Assembly: GCA_051650965.1 (NCBI GenBank)
Contig: JBOFRL010000018.1
Coordinates: 17,369-81,368 of the forward strand
Reading direction: 5' to 3'
Origin: Enterovibrio sp051650965
GTDB lineage: Bacteria; Pseudomonadota; Gammaproteobacteria; Enterobacterales; Vibrionaceae
DNA length: 64,000 nucleotides
Shown here: positions 51,991 to 60,924 of the stretch, piece by piece
Layout: each line of letters starts with the position of its first letter
How positions within the stretch are numbered: position 1 is the stretch's first letter
Program-made: the position numbers and the translations under genes
The notes under the pieces: model-generated
What the model was told of the DNA's origin: nothing
Databases searched by the model: none
Seen by the model: the letters and a program-made list of their open reading frames with translations, nothing else

Positions 51991-54900
51991 ATGTCATCAT
52001 CTATTCCAAATCCAACAAGTAATTCGCAAGCAAGAGTCGCTACAGCAGATCGCGCTCGCAGAAGGCCAGAGCAGCGTAGTGCCGCTGGCTCTTTTCCTCA
52101 AGCAAGCGCGCGCAGCGCGCCAAATATAAGGCCAGAAACAGTAGAACGCCCACACCAAGATTTATTTGATCCGCCGTATCAGCCACACAGAAGAAGACAC
52201 AGTGACTCGTCATTTAGCAGCATACCCGACTTTGGCCCCTCTCTGCCACGGCCTCCACGTGCTGGTCGCACCCATGTTACTACTCGCGCACCAGAATCAA
52301 GTGGCGCTGCGCGCCAGCAAGCGTCAAGCCGCTCTCTGTATGAAAATACCGCACCTGATTTTAGCCCAGCCTTAAGACGCTCTAAATCTGCCAGTAGTTT
52401 TTTTGGTGACAAAAGTTTATCTAAAAATGAGCGCCAGAAACTTTGGTGGCGTAACGCGCTGTCTCTTAAGATGAATGGCAAAGAGTTAGGCATGCGCCTC
52501 GATCAAGGCAATTTAGATGGTTTAACCTCGAGCCAAGCGCATTTATTAGCGGTACGTTTGAAAGAAACCTTTGATAAAGCTGGAAAACATAATAGAAAAA
52601 GAGAAATGTGGCAGCTGTGTCAGTTCGCCAAAGAGCTCGAGCGCAAGCACTTTGGTCCGCAGTGCGAAAACCGAAATTTGGACAAGAAGCAAGAGAGAAG
52701 CACCTTGCAAATGCTTCGCTATATCTCTTTTTATGGCAACATGGTTGTGCTGGGCAAACAGCCACAGCTGCGCCATTTAAAAAGCTATCAAGATTCCAAG
52801 CCAGAGTTTCCGCTCAATCCGCGACACCCCTATACCACTGTCCAAGAATTTTGTAACCAATACATGAACCTCTCTTTAACCGGCAAGCTGTTTAGCGAAC
52901 CGGCGAAAAACAGAGTGGATTTCATGACGTGGTATAAATTTAGCTCTAAGGGAACGCTATACGGTCGCACCGACCCCGCAAACAGAAATGCCGCAGCGCT
53001 GTTAAATTTGATCGCGCGCTCATCACACACGCCAGCGAGCGCAGAGACACGCTCTGTAATGAAATGCATCGATTACTATCTGACTAAAAGCGGCGAGTTA
53101 ACCGATAACGACTGCGGCCTTATCCACCACATGCTTAACAACATTCTGTTGATCACTGAGGCTCCAAAGCGCGACCGGCTGTTTAACGAAATTGTTGACT
53201 CTCTTTACAATCGTGGACACGAGCACCCTCAAAGAAAAACATTAAAAGACTATCTGCTGGATGAAGAAAATATTGCTCGTAATCAAGGTCGTCCGCTCGC
53301 TCCAAGCATGCCAAGACGAGCAGATCTATCTGAGCGCGAGCTCGATTTAACCTCGGGACCAGACAGCGACTATTACGGCCATGTGCCGGGAAGAGACAGA
53401 GACGCCGCTCGCGGGGGCCTAACTCGCGGTCAGCGCAGAGCGATGGAAAGACGGCGTGACGCGAGAACGCCACCTCACACCCACAGAGCAACAAGATATG
53501 AAAACTCAGACAGTGAGTTTGAGCAAGAAACTCTCCCTCCTCTGCACCGCAGACACAGGCCTTCTGATGGCGCCACGGCGGCGCACGCGTCACAAACAGA
53601 CTCTGAGCAGGAACTCTCGGATGGTGCGGTTTCAGAGGCTGCCTCAACGCGCACACAAGCGGCGCCGCGGTCTACTACACCGCCGGCACCAACTGTAGAC
53701 AGCACCCAGCCATCACCGGTGCAACCTGCACAGCCTGCACCAGTAACAGCGCCGCAGACTTTGCCCGACCGAGCGCCTACACCACAACCCACAACGCCAA
53801 GTTGGGGCTATTCTCTCGCCGGCTTACAGCCGGATCCCGCCAGCGAATTGGCCAGACGGCAAAATACCTTGCAACATTTGCAAGGACAGCTAGCGCAAAC
53901 ACAGCTGCTCCTCGCAGCAGAGCGGGATGCAGCGCGTCAGGCTTACTACCAGCAGCAGAACCTGCGAATACAAAATGACATTAGTCGAGTCGCGGCTGAA
54001 ATTGCAGCGCTGCAAGCTCAGCTAACAGGCGTCAGTGGTGGAACATTTGTTGCGCCATCGCAGCAGCCACAGCAACCGCAAATTCCAGTCTATCCATACG
54101 CGCAACAAATTGGCGCAGGACAATTGCAGCCACAGCCAACGGCAATGCAGCCACTGTTCCCGCAGCAAGCTGGCGCGGCGCAGCTTCCAGCACAACAGAC
54201 AGGGATACCGCCTCTTTTCCCACAGCAAACTGGCGCGGCGCAGCTACCACCAGCCGCAATGGGCCCTATCATCGGTGATTTAATGGTTCCTCCCAGCATT
54301 CAACCTAACCACTGCCATCAGGCAATAGCCGGTGCCCTCAATGATCTTCAGCAACAGCCGGCAGCCGCTTCGCCAATGCAGCTTGTGCGCAACGTTGCGC
54401 TGTACTACGGCAACTATTTGCCAACACCACCAACAATGGAACAAGTTATTCAAAAATGGAAAACAGGGTTTTCCCTTAGCGACAATAACGCGAACCGCTT
54501 TGCGTTAGGCCTTATGGCGCTGCAGGGACAACAGCCGCTCACTCCTGCAGATCTCACCGTGCTTTATTTTGTTGGAGTAAGAGCTGCCTCACTGGGTAGG
54601 CTTGGTAACGCACTCTTTAACGAGCTACGTTCTTTAGCTAAAACAGCGAAAAATAATATTACTCAAAAAGTACAATCCAATACGCAGCTATACAATCAAC
54701 AACAGGCAGCTGTCGACACGGATTTAGGGCAATTTATGGTTACGCTGGGCAATGCTGCAGAGCAAAGAGCCGCAACGCCGCTCGCAACGCAATCGCTGCT
54801 CGGCACACTTGCAAACTTGAGTACTGGCAAATACATAGCAAACCATGATTGGAATTTTCTCTTCTTCACTTGGATAAACAGCTATGCAAATCCTGCTCTA

Positions 54901-55236
54901 AACCAAAGCGTAAATAACAAGCATCTTGATGTTATGAATGCATTGCAGATCCCGACGCAAGACCAAGAGGCCTTCGAAAATGGGCTAACAACATTGATGT
55001 GGAAAAATCTCGGCGTTTGGGTTTGGGTCACCGACATCGCTTCTGGTATCGCGCAGCCGCCGCCTGCAGGCCATCCTCCGGTGTCACCTGCTGTCAGACA
55101 AATGCTGATCTCAGAGATCAGCCAGCTTGGCGCTTTAGGTCCGGCGAACGCCATGTGCGAAGCAGAGCTTATAAAACTGTTGCGCGATAATTTTTTGCAG
55201 CAACAGTCTAGCGCAGCCCGCAGCACGCAGCCATAA
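51991..55236 (+). CDS. Large orphan protein, possible secreted effector
   Basis: A 1081-residue protein with no recognised domain. Layout: a Ser/Arg/Pro-rich basic N-terminus (1-145), with no signal peptide and several RRxS/RSxS-like stretches (RRRHSDS, RRSKSAS); a helical domain (about 147-430); a charged Arg/Asp segment (about 435-510, RGQRRAMERRRDAR); an acidic/Ser then Pro/Thr linker (510-610); a predicted coiled coil (about 618-677, RRQNTLQHLQGQLAQTQLLL); Gln/Pro-rich 20-residue repeats (about 709-755, PLFPQQTGAAQLP); and a C-terminal helical domain (about 765-1070). Size, disorder and a Ser-rich start resemble type III or IV effectors or large surface/structural proteins, but no secretion genes are nearby. 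It sits between tmcA and nagZ with its own terminator. The ribosome binding site is weak (AGAAG). Confidence 0.6.
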   Translation: MSSSIPNPTSNSQARVATADRARRRPEQRSAAGSFPQASARSAPNIRPETVERPHQDLFDPPYQPHRRRHSDSSFSSIPDFGPSLPRPPRAGRTHVTTRAPESSGAARQQASSRSLYENTAPDFSPALRRSKSASSFFGDKSLSKNERQKLWWRNALSLKMNGKELGMRLDQGNLDGLTSSQAHLLAVRLKETFDKAGKHNRKREMWQLCQFAKELERKHFGPQCENRNLDKKQERSTLQMLRYISFYGNMVVLGKQPQLRHLKSYQDSKPEFPLNPRHPYTTVQEFCNQYMNLSLTGKLFSEPAKNRVDFMTWYKFSSKGTLYGRTDPANRNAAALLNLIARSSHTPASAETRSVMKCIDYYLTKSGELTDNDCGLIHHMLNNILLITEAPKRDRLFNEIVDSLYNRGHEHPQRKTLKDYLLDEENIARNQGRPLAPSMPRRADLSERELDLTSGPDSDYYGHVPGRDRDAARGGLTRGQRRAMERRRDARTPPHTHRATRYENSDSEFEQETLPPLHRRHRPSDGATAAHASQTDSEQELSDGAVSEAASTRTQAAPRSTTPPAPTVDSTQPSPVQPAQPAPVTAPQTLPDRAPTPQPTTPSWGYSLAGLQPDPASELARRQNTLQHLQGQLAQTQLLLAAERDAARQAYYQQQNLRIQNDISRVAAEIAALQAQLTGVSGGTFVAPSQQPQQPQIPVYPYAQQIGAGQLQPQPTAMQPLFPQQAGAAQLPAQQTGIPPLFPQQTGAAQLPPAAMGPIIGDLMVPPSIQPNHCHQAIAGALNDLQQQPAAASPMQLVRNVALYYGNYLPTPPTMEQVIQKWKTGFSLSDNNANRFALGLMALQGQQPLTPADLTVLYFVGVRAASLGRLGNALFNELRSLAKTAKNNITQKVQSNTQLYNQQQAAVDTDLGQFMVTLGNAAEQRAATPLATQSLLGTLANLSTGKYIANHDWNFLFFTWINSYANPALNQSVNNKHLDVMNALQIPTQDQEAFENGLTTLMWKNLGVWVWVTDIASGIAQPPPAGHPPVSPAVRQMLISEISQLGALGPANAMCEAELIKLLRDNFLQQQSSAARSTQP
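54121..54250 (+). repeat. 60-bp tandem repeat in the orphan giant gene
   Basis: Blocks at 54121-54180 and 54181-54240, plus a partial third, repeat with a 60-base period. The best-conserved part encodes PLFPQQ(A/T)GAAQLP. The codon-level similarity suggests recent duplication by slippage or unequal recombination. Confidence 0.8.
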
Positions 55237-55256
55237 ACTGTAAACCGGTTGCAAAC

Positions 55257-55285
55257 AAAAGCGGCGTAAAAACGCCGCTTTTTTA
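55257..55285 (+). terminator. Terminator of the orphan giant gene
   Basis: Stem AAAGCGGCGT / ACGCCGCTTT (55258-55267, 55272-55281) with the loop AAAA and a T-run; the A-rich left flank may also serve the convergent nagZ. Confidence 0.9.
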
Positions 55286-55331
55286 TTGATGATTGTGCGC
55301 GGTGGGTAGCCGCACTTAAACCTAGCCAAAT

Positions 55332-56327
55332 TTACGCGTACTCTTGCAGCTCCTGCCAGCGTTGCAGCGTGCTTTTGCGCATGTTCCACAGCTGTAACGC
55401 TTGCAGCTGTTTCCACGTAACCTGACTGCGTTTTTGCAAACGCGCGGCGTTCGCAACTGTGCTTTGCGGCAAGTTGTCGATAATTTCAATCGAGCCTTGG
55501 CGATCATTACATAACAAAAGCATGTCACAGCCAGCATGCAACGCTTGCTGCGCCCGCTCACACGCTTTCCCCATCACGTGCGCCCCTTTCATGTTCAAAT
55601 CATCAGAGAAAACAATCCCTTGAAAATTTAACTGCTGGCGCAAAACCTGCTTTAGCCAGTAAGGCGAGCCGCTCGCGGGTTTGTCATCGTAATGAGGATA
55701 AATGACGTGCGCCGGCATCAGCGCGTCAAGCAGCCCCGCCTTGATCTGCTGAGCAAAAATGCTCAGATCCTCTGCCACACTCGCGCGCTCATCAATCGGC
55801 GTTTCGTGATGCGAATCGGCGCTCACAGCGCCATGGCCTGGAAAATGTTTACCCGTGGTCGCCATGCCCGCTTCGCGCATTCCCAGCATAAACTGGCCAG
55901 AGTAGTGCACCACAGCGTCCGGCTGCTCGGCAAAAGCGCGATCGCCAATCGCTTTACTGGCAAAACCGCAATCAAGAACCGGAGCAAAACTCAAATCAAT
56001 GTCATGCGCAATAAGCTCCGCCGCCATCAGCCAGCCCGACAACGCTGCCATCCTTTCACCATCTGGATGCTGCGCATAGTGACTTGCCGGCGACAAGCGG
56101 GTAAAGGTCTGCTTAAAACGCTGCACGCGGCCGCCTTCTTGATCGACACCAATCAAGATCGGGCGCTTTGCGGCGCGGCGAATGGCGCTGTTGAGCGCGA
56201 TCAGCTGCTCACTGTCGTGAAAATTGCGCGAAAACAAGATCACGCCGCCCACCAACGGATGCGCGAGCAGCTCCTTTTCTTCACTGGTGAGCTCAGCTGA
56301 CTCTAGATCCAACCAAAGCGGTCCCAT
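55332..56327 (-). CDS. nagZ: Beta-N-acetylhexosaminidase NagZ
   Basis: Cytoplasmic GH3 enzyme removing GlcNAc from anhydromuropeptides in peptidoglycan recycling; its products can induce AmpC in some species. The 331-residue protein has the substrate-binding KHFPGHGAVSADSHHETP (with the catalytic His/Asp dyad) and the nucleophile Asp in VFSDDLNMKGA. The start at 56327 has GAGGAG 5 bases upstream; an ATG four codons earlier is less well placed. It begins 46 bases after lysC on the same strand and may be cotranscribed with it. Confidence 0.95.
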   Translation of the reverse strand: MGPLWLDLESAELTSEEKELLAHPLVGGVILFSRNFHDSEQLIALNSAIRRAAKRPILIGVDQEGGRVQRFKQTFTRLSPASHYAQHPDGERMAALSGWLMAAELIAHDIDLSFAPVLDCGFASKAIGDRAFAEQPDAVVHYSGQFMLGMREAGMATTGKHFPGHGAVSADSHHETPIDERASVAEDLSIFAQQIKAGLLDALMPAHVIYPHYDDKPASGSPYWLKQVLRQQLNFQGIVFSDDLNMKGAHVMGKACERAQQALHAGCDMLLLCNDRQGSIEIIDNLPQSTVANAARLQKRSQVTWKQLQALQLWNMRKSTLQRWQELQEYA

Positions 56328-56372
56328 AATACTCCTCAATGCAATGTAATTGACGCACGTGCCTGCGCGCGG

Positions 56373-57725
56373 CTACTCAAAAAGCCGGCGGTGCAGAGTG
56401 CGAATGATATCTTTGGCTTCGCTGGCGTGCGCTAAAAAGCACAAATTGTGATCGCTGGCGCCAAAATTGACCAAGCGCAGCGGGTAATCGTTTAATAATT
56501 CAAACAGATCGGAAATCGCGTGACTGGTGCGCCGCACGCTGTTGCCAACCAGTGAGATCAGCGACAGATCGTGCTGCTCATGCACTGTGGCAAGTTGTGC
56601 CAGTTGGCGGCGCGTCGACTCCGGCAGAACCGAGCTTTGCGCCTCGGTGTGGCTTAAGCTGTGATCTAGCAGCAAGTGCATGCAGTCTTCTAGCGTTGAA
56701 ACACACTCGACGCTGATCTTCTTTTGCGCCAAAATCGCCATCACCTGCGCAAGTAGCTGATAATGCTGCGCGCACGGCTCAAATTGCAAGGTCAGCCACG
56801 ACTGATGATTGCGCAGCGCAATGGCGCGAAACAGCGGCGCATCTTCGGTGTGACGGCGGATCCAAGTGCCGCCAAGCTCCGGTGCGTGCGCGCTTCCGAC
56901 AAAAACGCAAATATTCACCCGCATCGCCGGCAACAGCGTGGCCGGATGCAAAATTTTAGCGCCAAGGCACGCCATCTCAGACGCTTCGTTAAAACTAAGC
57001 TCAGTGATCGATTTGGCGGCCGAGGTGATGCGCGGGTCGGTACTGTAGATCCCAGGGACGTCCGTCCAAATTTCGAGCACATCGGCGCGCATCGCTTCCG
57101 CTAATAGCGCCGCGCTGTAATCGCTGCCGCCGCGCCCAAGTGTGGTTGTGTCGCTTTGTGCGTCGCTGCCGATAAAGCCCTGCGTCACCACTACGCCGTC
57201 TTGCAGCAGTCGCGGCAAAATGGCCCCCGCCGCTTTGGCGATCTCCGCTACATTTGGGATGGCGCGGCTAAATTGGCTGTCGGTTTTGATGAGCAAGCGC
57301 GCATCAACGCAGTGCGCCGGCTGCCCTTGGCTCTTTAACAGGAGTGTAAAAAGTTGCGATGATAAAAGTTCGCCATAGCAAATAATACGATCAGAAAGCT
57401 TCTCTGTCGGCGCGGCATAAGCTTGTTTGGCAAAGGTTTCCAGCTCCAAAAAATAGCTATCTAACGTAGCGCACGTCTCTTGGTGCTCAGGCAGCTGGTC
57501 TAAAATGGTGTAGTGGATTGTTTTTAGCTTGCTAAGCAGAGCTTGCTGCTGAGTCGGCTCTACGCCGTTTGCCAAAGAGATCAACAAATTAGTCACGCCT
57601 GCACAGGCGCTTACGACAACGAGCCGCCGTTTTTGATCACGCCGGATCAAAGCTGCGCATAAAGACATCGCGGAATAATTCGCTACACTGGTCCCGCCAA
57701 ATTTTGCGACAGACAATGCTTTCAC
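56373..57725 (-). CDS. lysC: Aspartokinase III (lysine-sensitive), GTG start
   Basis: Phosphorylates aspartate, the first step to lysine, threonine, methionine, diaminopimelate and aspartate semialdehyde. The 450-residue monofunctional enzyme (E. coli LysC 449) has the N-terminal kinase motif VAKFGGTSVANY, GRGGSDYSAALLAEA and EIWTDVPGIYSTDPR, then two ACT domains (about 305-450) for lysine feedback. Initiation is at GTG (57725), six bases after a near-perfect GGAGGTGA ribosome binding site. The upstream region lacks the conserved elements of the lysine riboswitch that precedes lysC in E. coli. Aspartate semialdehyde is also the co-substrate of the carboxy(nor)spermidine enzyme encoded divergently. 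Confidence 0.94.
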   Translation of the reverse strand: MKALSVAKFGGTSVANYSAMSLCAALIRRDQKRRLVVVSACAGVTNLLISLANGVEPTQQQALLSKLKTIHYTILDQLPEHQETCATLDSYFLELETFAKQAYAAPTEKLSDRIICYGELLSSQLFTLLLKSQGQPAHCVDARLLIKTDSQFSRAIPNVAEIAKAAGAILPRLLQDGVVVTQGFIGSDAQSDTTTLGRGGSDYSAALLAEAMRADVLEIWTDVPGIYSTDPRITSAAKSITELSFNEASEMACLGAKILHPATLLPAMRVNICVFVGSAHAPELGGTWIRRHTEDAPLFRAIALRNHQSWLTLQFEPCAQHYQLLAQVMAILAQKKISVECVSTLEDCMHLLLDHSLSHTEAQSSVLPESTRRQLAQLATVHEQHDLSLISLVGNSVRRTSHAISDLFELLNDYPLRLVNFGASDHNLCFLAHASEAKDIIRTLHRRLFE

Positions 57726-58420
57726 TTCCCGTCACCTCCCATGGTTACAGAGTCATTTTTACAAAGGATGGCGCAAAAAAGCATAGCCACACTTATGCAG
57801 GTTAAACCGTGCACAAATTTTGCTACACATTCACAGCGGAGCACTTGCGAGCGGCGTGCTTTTTTGCAACCCGATATTAAACCCGTTCGTGCAAAATAAA
57901 GGCACAAATTACATACGTGATAGCGGTTTTAACAAGACAGCGATTTCAACGTATCGGGATATGTACGCCATTTTACTGAAAAAAAACAAATAATGGTTTT
58001 TATCGCGAAACTTATTTGAAATTGTGATGAAAAATTGGAACAGGTCACTTTCTTGCAGGTTTGCAGGGAAAAATTCGTTAAATTTCGCAAAACCCGCGTA
58101 TTGAATACAAACGGCCGTTTTTTGTCAAATTTTATAGATAATTAGCGCGAAAACGTCCTCGCTAACGCCACATGCATGCAAAATGCAGCAAAAATGCCAT
58201 CACTAGATTTTCCTGCAAAATTTTATCCGCATTTGCGCTTTCCCGTACAATCAAAGGTGCAATCATGCTGATGCATGGTAATATTACGGCGCAATGATCT
58301 TGTAAAACACTAAGTTAAGTAGAGAAATCGCTGCGACAACACAATCACAAGATCCCTCTTTTGTCGATCGACGCGGCGCTTTTTCGCGGCGCGATGTAGT
58401 AATATCTGTTGAGGAAAATA
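57726..58420. other. 695-base divergent intergenic region, no gene recognised
   Basis: This long gap lies between lysC (leftward) and the carboxynorspermidine dehydrogenase gene (rightward). It is AT-rich and holds many short A/T runs. No tRNA, no lysine riboswitch core and no supported protein were found. A minus-strand frame from a TTG at 57907 ends exactly on the lysC start and could be a leader peptide, but has no clear ribosome binding site. The right end has a GCGGCGC direct repeat near 58372-58393 and the GAGG ribosome binding site of the next gene. Confidence 0.45.
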
Positions 58421-59665
58421 ATGGCAATTTTACAAATTGGTGCTGGTGGCGTTGGCTGGGTGTGCGCCCATAAAGCTGCGCAACATAATGATGTATTAGG
58501 TGATATCACAATAGCGTCACGCTCTTTGCAAAAATGTGAACGCATTATTGAGTCTATCCGCAACAAGAATAATCAAAAAAATCCCCATGCACTTTTGCAA
58601 GCTCGCGAAGTCGACGCGCACAATGTGGCAGCGTTAGTGGCGCTGATCGAGGAAGTGAAACCCGATTTGGTGCTTAATGCGGGGCCGCCATCAGTCAATA
58701 TCACCATTATGCAAGCGTGTCTTGCCGCCAAAGTTTCCTATATGGACACCTCTGTTGCCGTTGATCTCTGCTCGCCAGGCCAGCTTGTACCGCAAGCCTA
58801 TGATCAGCAATGGGCTTTGCGCGAACAATTTGCAAGCGCTGGGATCACCGCCATTTTAGGCGCAGGTTTTGACCCAGGCGTGGTAAGCGTTTTTGCGGCG
58901 TACGCCAATAAGCACCTGTTTGATGAAATCGACAGCATCGATGTCATGGACGTGAATGCGGGCAACCACGGCAAAAAATTTGCGACCAACTTTGATCCTG
59001 AAACCAACATGCTAGAAATTCAGGGCGACTCTTTTTATTGGGAAAACAACGCTTGGCAACAAGTGCCGTGCCACGCGCGCATGATGGAGTTTGATTTCCC
59101 AACCGTTGGCAAACACCAAATTTATTCGATGGCGCACGACGAAGTGCGATCGCTCAAAGAGTTCATTCCGGCCAAACGCATTGAGTTTTGGATGGGCTTT
59201 GGCGAGAAATATTTAAATTATTTCAACTGCATGCGCGATATCGGCCTGTTAAGCCCAGATCCAATCACGCTTGCCGACGGCACAACTGTTCAGCCGCTGC
59301 AGGTGTTAAAAGCGCTGCTGCCTGATCCCACATCGCTTGCGCCCGGCTACACCGGAAAAACCTGCATCGGCACATGGGTGCAAGGACGCAAAGGCGGCGA
59401 GCCGCGCAGCGTTTTCATCTACAACATTGCCGATCACCAAGTCGCTTTTGCCGACGTTGAGCACCAAGCTATCGCCTACACCACCGGCGTGCCAGCTATC
59501 ACTGCGGCGCTGCTGTACTTTACCGGCGAGTGGAAAAAAGCGGGCGTCTTTAACATGGAGCAGCTCGATCCCGATCCGTTTTTGGCGCTAATGCCAACGC
59601 TTGGCCTAACTTGGCAGACACAAGAGCTGCTGTACAGTGAGCCTAAAATCCACAAATTAAAATAA
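58421..59665 (+). CDS. Carboxynorspermidine/carboxyspermidine dehydrogenase
   Basis: A 414-residue saccharopine-dehydrogenase-family enzyme that reductively condenses aspartate semialdehyde with a diamine (1,3-diaminopropane or putrescine) to give carboxynorspermidine or carboxyspermidine, using NADPH. Seen: the N-terminal Rossmann motif ILQIGAGGVGWVCAHKAA, VLNAGPPSVN, YMDTSVAVDL and GAGFDPGVVSVFAAYA. It closely fits the Vibrio type. Starting at 58421 places GAGG properly upstream. nspC follows 55 bases later. In Vibrio, the diaminobutyrate aminotransferase/decarboxylase that supplies diaminopropane is adjacent; it is absent here, so putrescine and spermidine may be the real substrate and product. 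Confidence 0.9.
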   Translation: MAILQIGAGGVGWVCAHKAAQHNDVLGDITIASRSLQKCERIIESIRNKNNQKNPHALLQAREVDAHNVAALVALIEEVKPDLVLNAGPPSVNITIMQACLAAKVSYMDTSVAVDLCSPGQLVPQAYDQQWALREQFASAGITAILGAGFDPGVVSVFAAYANKHLFDEIDSIDVMDVNAGNHGKKFATNFDPETNMLEIQGDSFYWENNAWQQVPCHARMMEFDFPTVGKHQIYSMAHDEVRSLKEFIPAKRIEFWMGFGEKYLNYFNCMRDIGLLSPDPITLADGTTVQPLQVLKALLPDPTSLAPGYTGKTCIGTWVQGRKGGEPRSVFIYNIADHQVAFADVEHQAIAYTTGVPAITAALLYFTGEWKKAGVFNMEQLDPDPFLALMPTLGLTWQTQELLYSEPKIHKLK

Positions 59666-59720
59666 CCATCGGCATAAACAGTAAATTAAGCCAGTGACTG
59701 GCTTTTTACTTGGAGTTCCC

Positions 59721-60869
59721 ATGAGCCAATCTCAACAACCATTATCACAGCTCAAGACCCCCTATTTTTTGATCGATGAGCAAAAGTTGCTGCAAAATTT
59801 GCAAAAAGCGCAGCAGCTAAAAGAGGCGAGCGGCGTCAAGCTGGTGCTGGCCCTTAAATGTTTTTCGACGTGGGGCGTGTTTGAGCTCATGAAGCCCTAT
59901 TTGGACGGCACGACGAGTAGCGGTCCTTATGAAGTGAAATTGGGCTACGAAACTTTTGGCGGCGAAACGCACGCTTATAGCGTTGGTTATAGCGAGCAAG
60001 ATGTGCTGGATGTCGTTGATTTATGCGATAAAATGATTTTCAACAGCCTCTCGCAGCTCAATAGCTATCGCCATCTGCTTAAGCCGAAAACTCAAGTGGG
60101 CCTGCGCCTTAATCCTGGCGTGAGCTATGCTCGCCAAGACTTAGCAGATCCTGCGCGCCGCTACTCGCGGCTTGGCGTGCACCCGCAGCAGCTTGAGCCA
60201 GCGCTTTTTGATACGCTCGATGGCGCCATGTTTCACATGAACTGTGAAAACAAAGATGTCGACGCTTTTATCGCGCTGCTTGATGAAATATCGCAAAACT
60301 TTGGACAATATATAGATAAATTACAATGGGTTAGCCTTGGTGGCGGCGTGTTTTTTACCGCACCCAACTACGATATCGACAAGCTTGCAGCGGCACTAAA
60401 AGCCTTCTCGCAGCGCCACAAGGTGCAACTTTATCTTGAGCCAGGCGAAGCAATTATCACACAAAGCGCCGATCTTGTGGTCACAGTAGTTGATATCGTG
60501 GAAAACGAGATGAAAACTGCCATCGTTGACAGCGCCACCGAAGCGCATCGCCTTGACACCTTGATTTATAAGGAGCCGGCGACAATTCGCGAAGCAGACG
60601 TTCAGGGCGAACACCACTATATCATCGGCAGCTGCTCGTGCTTAGCCGGCGATCAATTTTGCGTCGCCTCCTTTGCCGCGCCACTGCGCATAGGCCAACG
60701 CCTTCACATTGCCGACAGCGCCGGTTACACGATGGTAAAACTCAATTGGTTCAATGGGTTACGCATGCCTTCTGTCTACTGTCAGCGTCTTTCTGGCGAT
60801 ATTCAACTGCTCAATCAGTTTGGCTATGAGGATTTTAAGCGCTACTTATCGCTGCAAGCGGTGCAGTAG
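59721..60869 (+). CDS. nspC: Carboxynorspermidine/carboxyspermidine decarboxylase
   Basis: A 382-residue PLP enzyme of the alanine-racemase fold that decarboxylates carboxy(nor)spermidine to the triamine. The PLP lysine lies in KLVLALKCFSTWGV; other family marks are GLRLNPGVSYA, MFHMNCENKD, SLGGGVFFT, YLEPGEAI and GSCSCLAGDQF with the active Cys. The start at 59721 follows TGGAG; a frame nine codons longer is unsupported. Length matches Vibrio NspC (377). It forms an operon with the preceding dehydrogenase, and perhaps with the RimB/RimK genes 55 bases downstream. Confidence 0.93.
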   Translation: MSQSQQPLSQLKTPYFLIDEQKLLQNLQKAQQLKEASGVKLVLALKCFSTWGVFELMKPYLDGTTSSGPYEVKLGYETFGGETHAYSVGYSEQDVLDVVDLCDKMIFNSLSQLNSYRHLLKPKTQVGLRLNPGVSYARQDLADPARRYSRLGVHPQQLEPALFDTLDGAMFHMNCENKDVDAFIALLDEISQNFGQYIDKLQWVSLGGGVFFTAPNYDIDKLAAALKAFSQRHKVQLYLEPGEAIITQSADLVVTVVDIVENEMKTAIVDSATEAHRLDTLIYKEPATIREADVQGEHHYIIGSCSCLAGDQFCVASFAAPLRIGQRLHIADSAGYTMVKLNWFNGLRMPSVYCQRLSGDIQLLNQFGYEDFKRYLSLQAVQ

Positions 60870-60924
60870 TTTTACAATACGAAATTTAGTCAACAGGTTA
60901 ATTTTTAAGGAAAATAGATAAAAA

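Noticed and set aside
54301..55000. Shared domain between the two giant proteins
   Set aside because: I compared the helical domains of the second giant with the cysteine-hydrolase repeats of the first and saw no Cys/His motif or alignable segment; the resemblance is only in overall layout.
57722..57907. A 61-codon minus-strand frame ending on the lysC start
   Set aside because: Considered as a leader peptide, but it begins with TTG, lacks a clear ribosome binding site and has no lysine-rich run; kept only as a remark in the gap entry.
57726..58000. Lysine riboswitch upstream of lysC
   Set aside because: The conserved L-box core elements seen before E. coli lysC could not be found on the minus strand.
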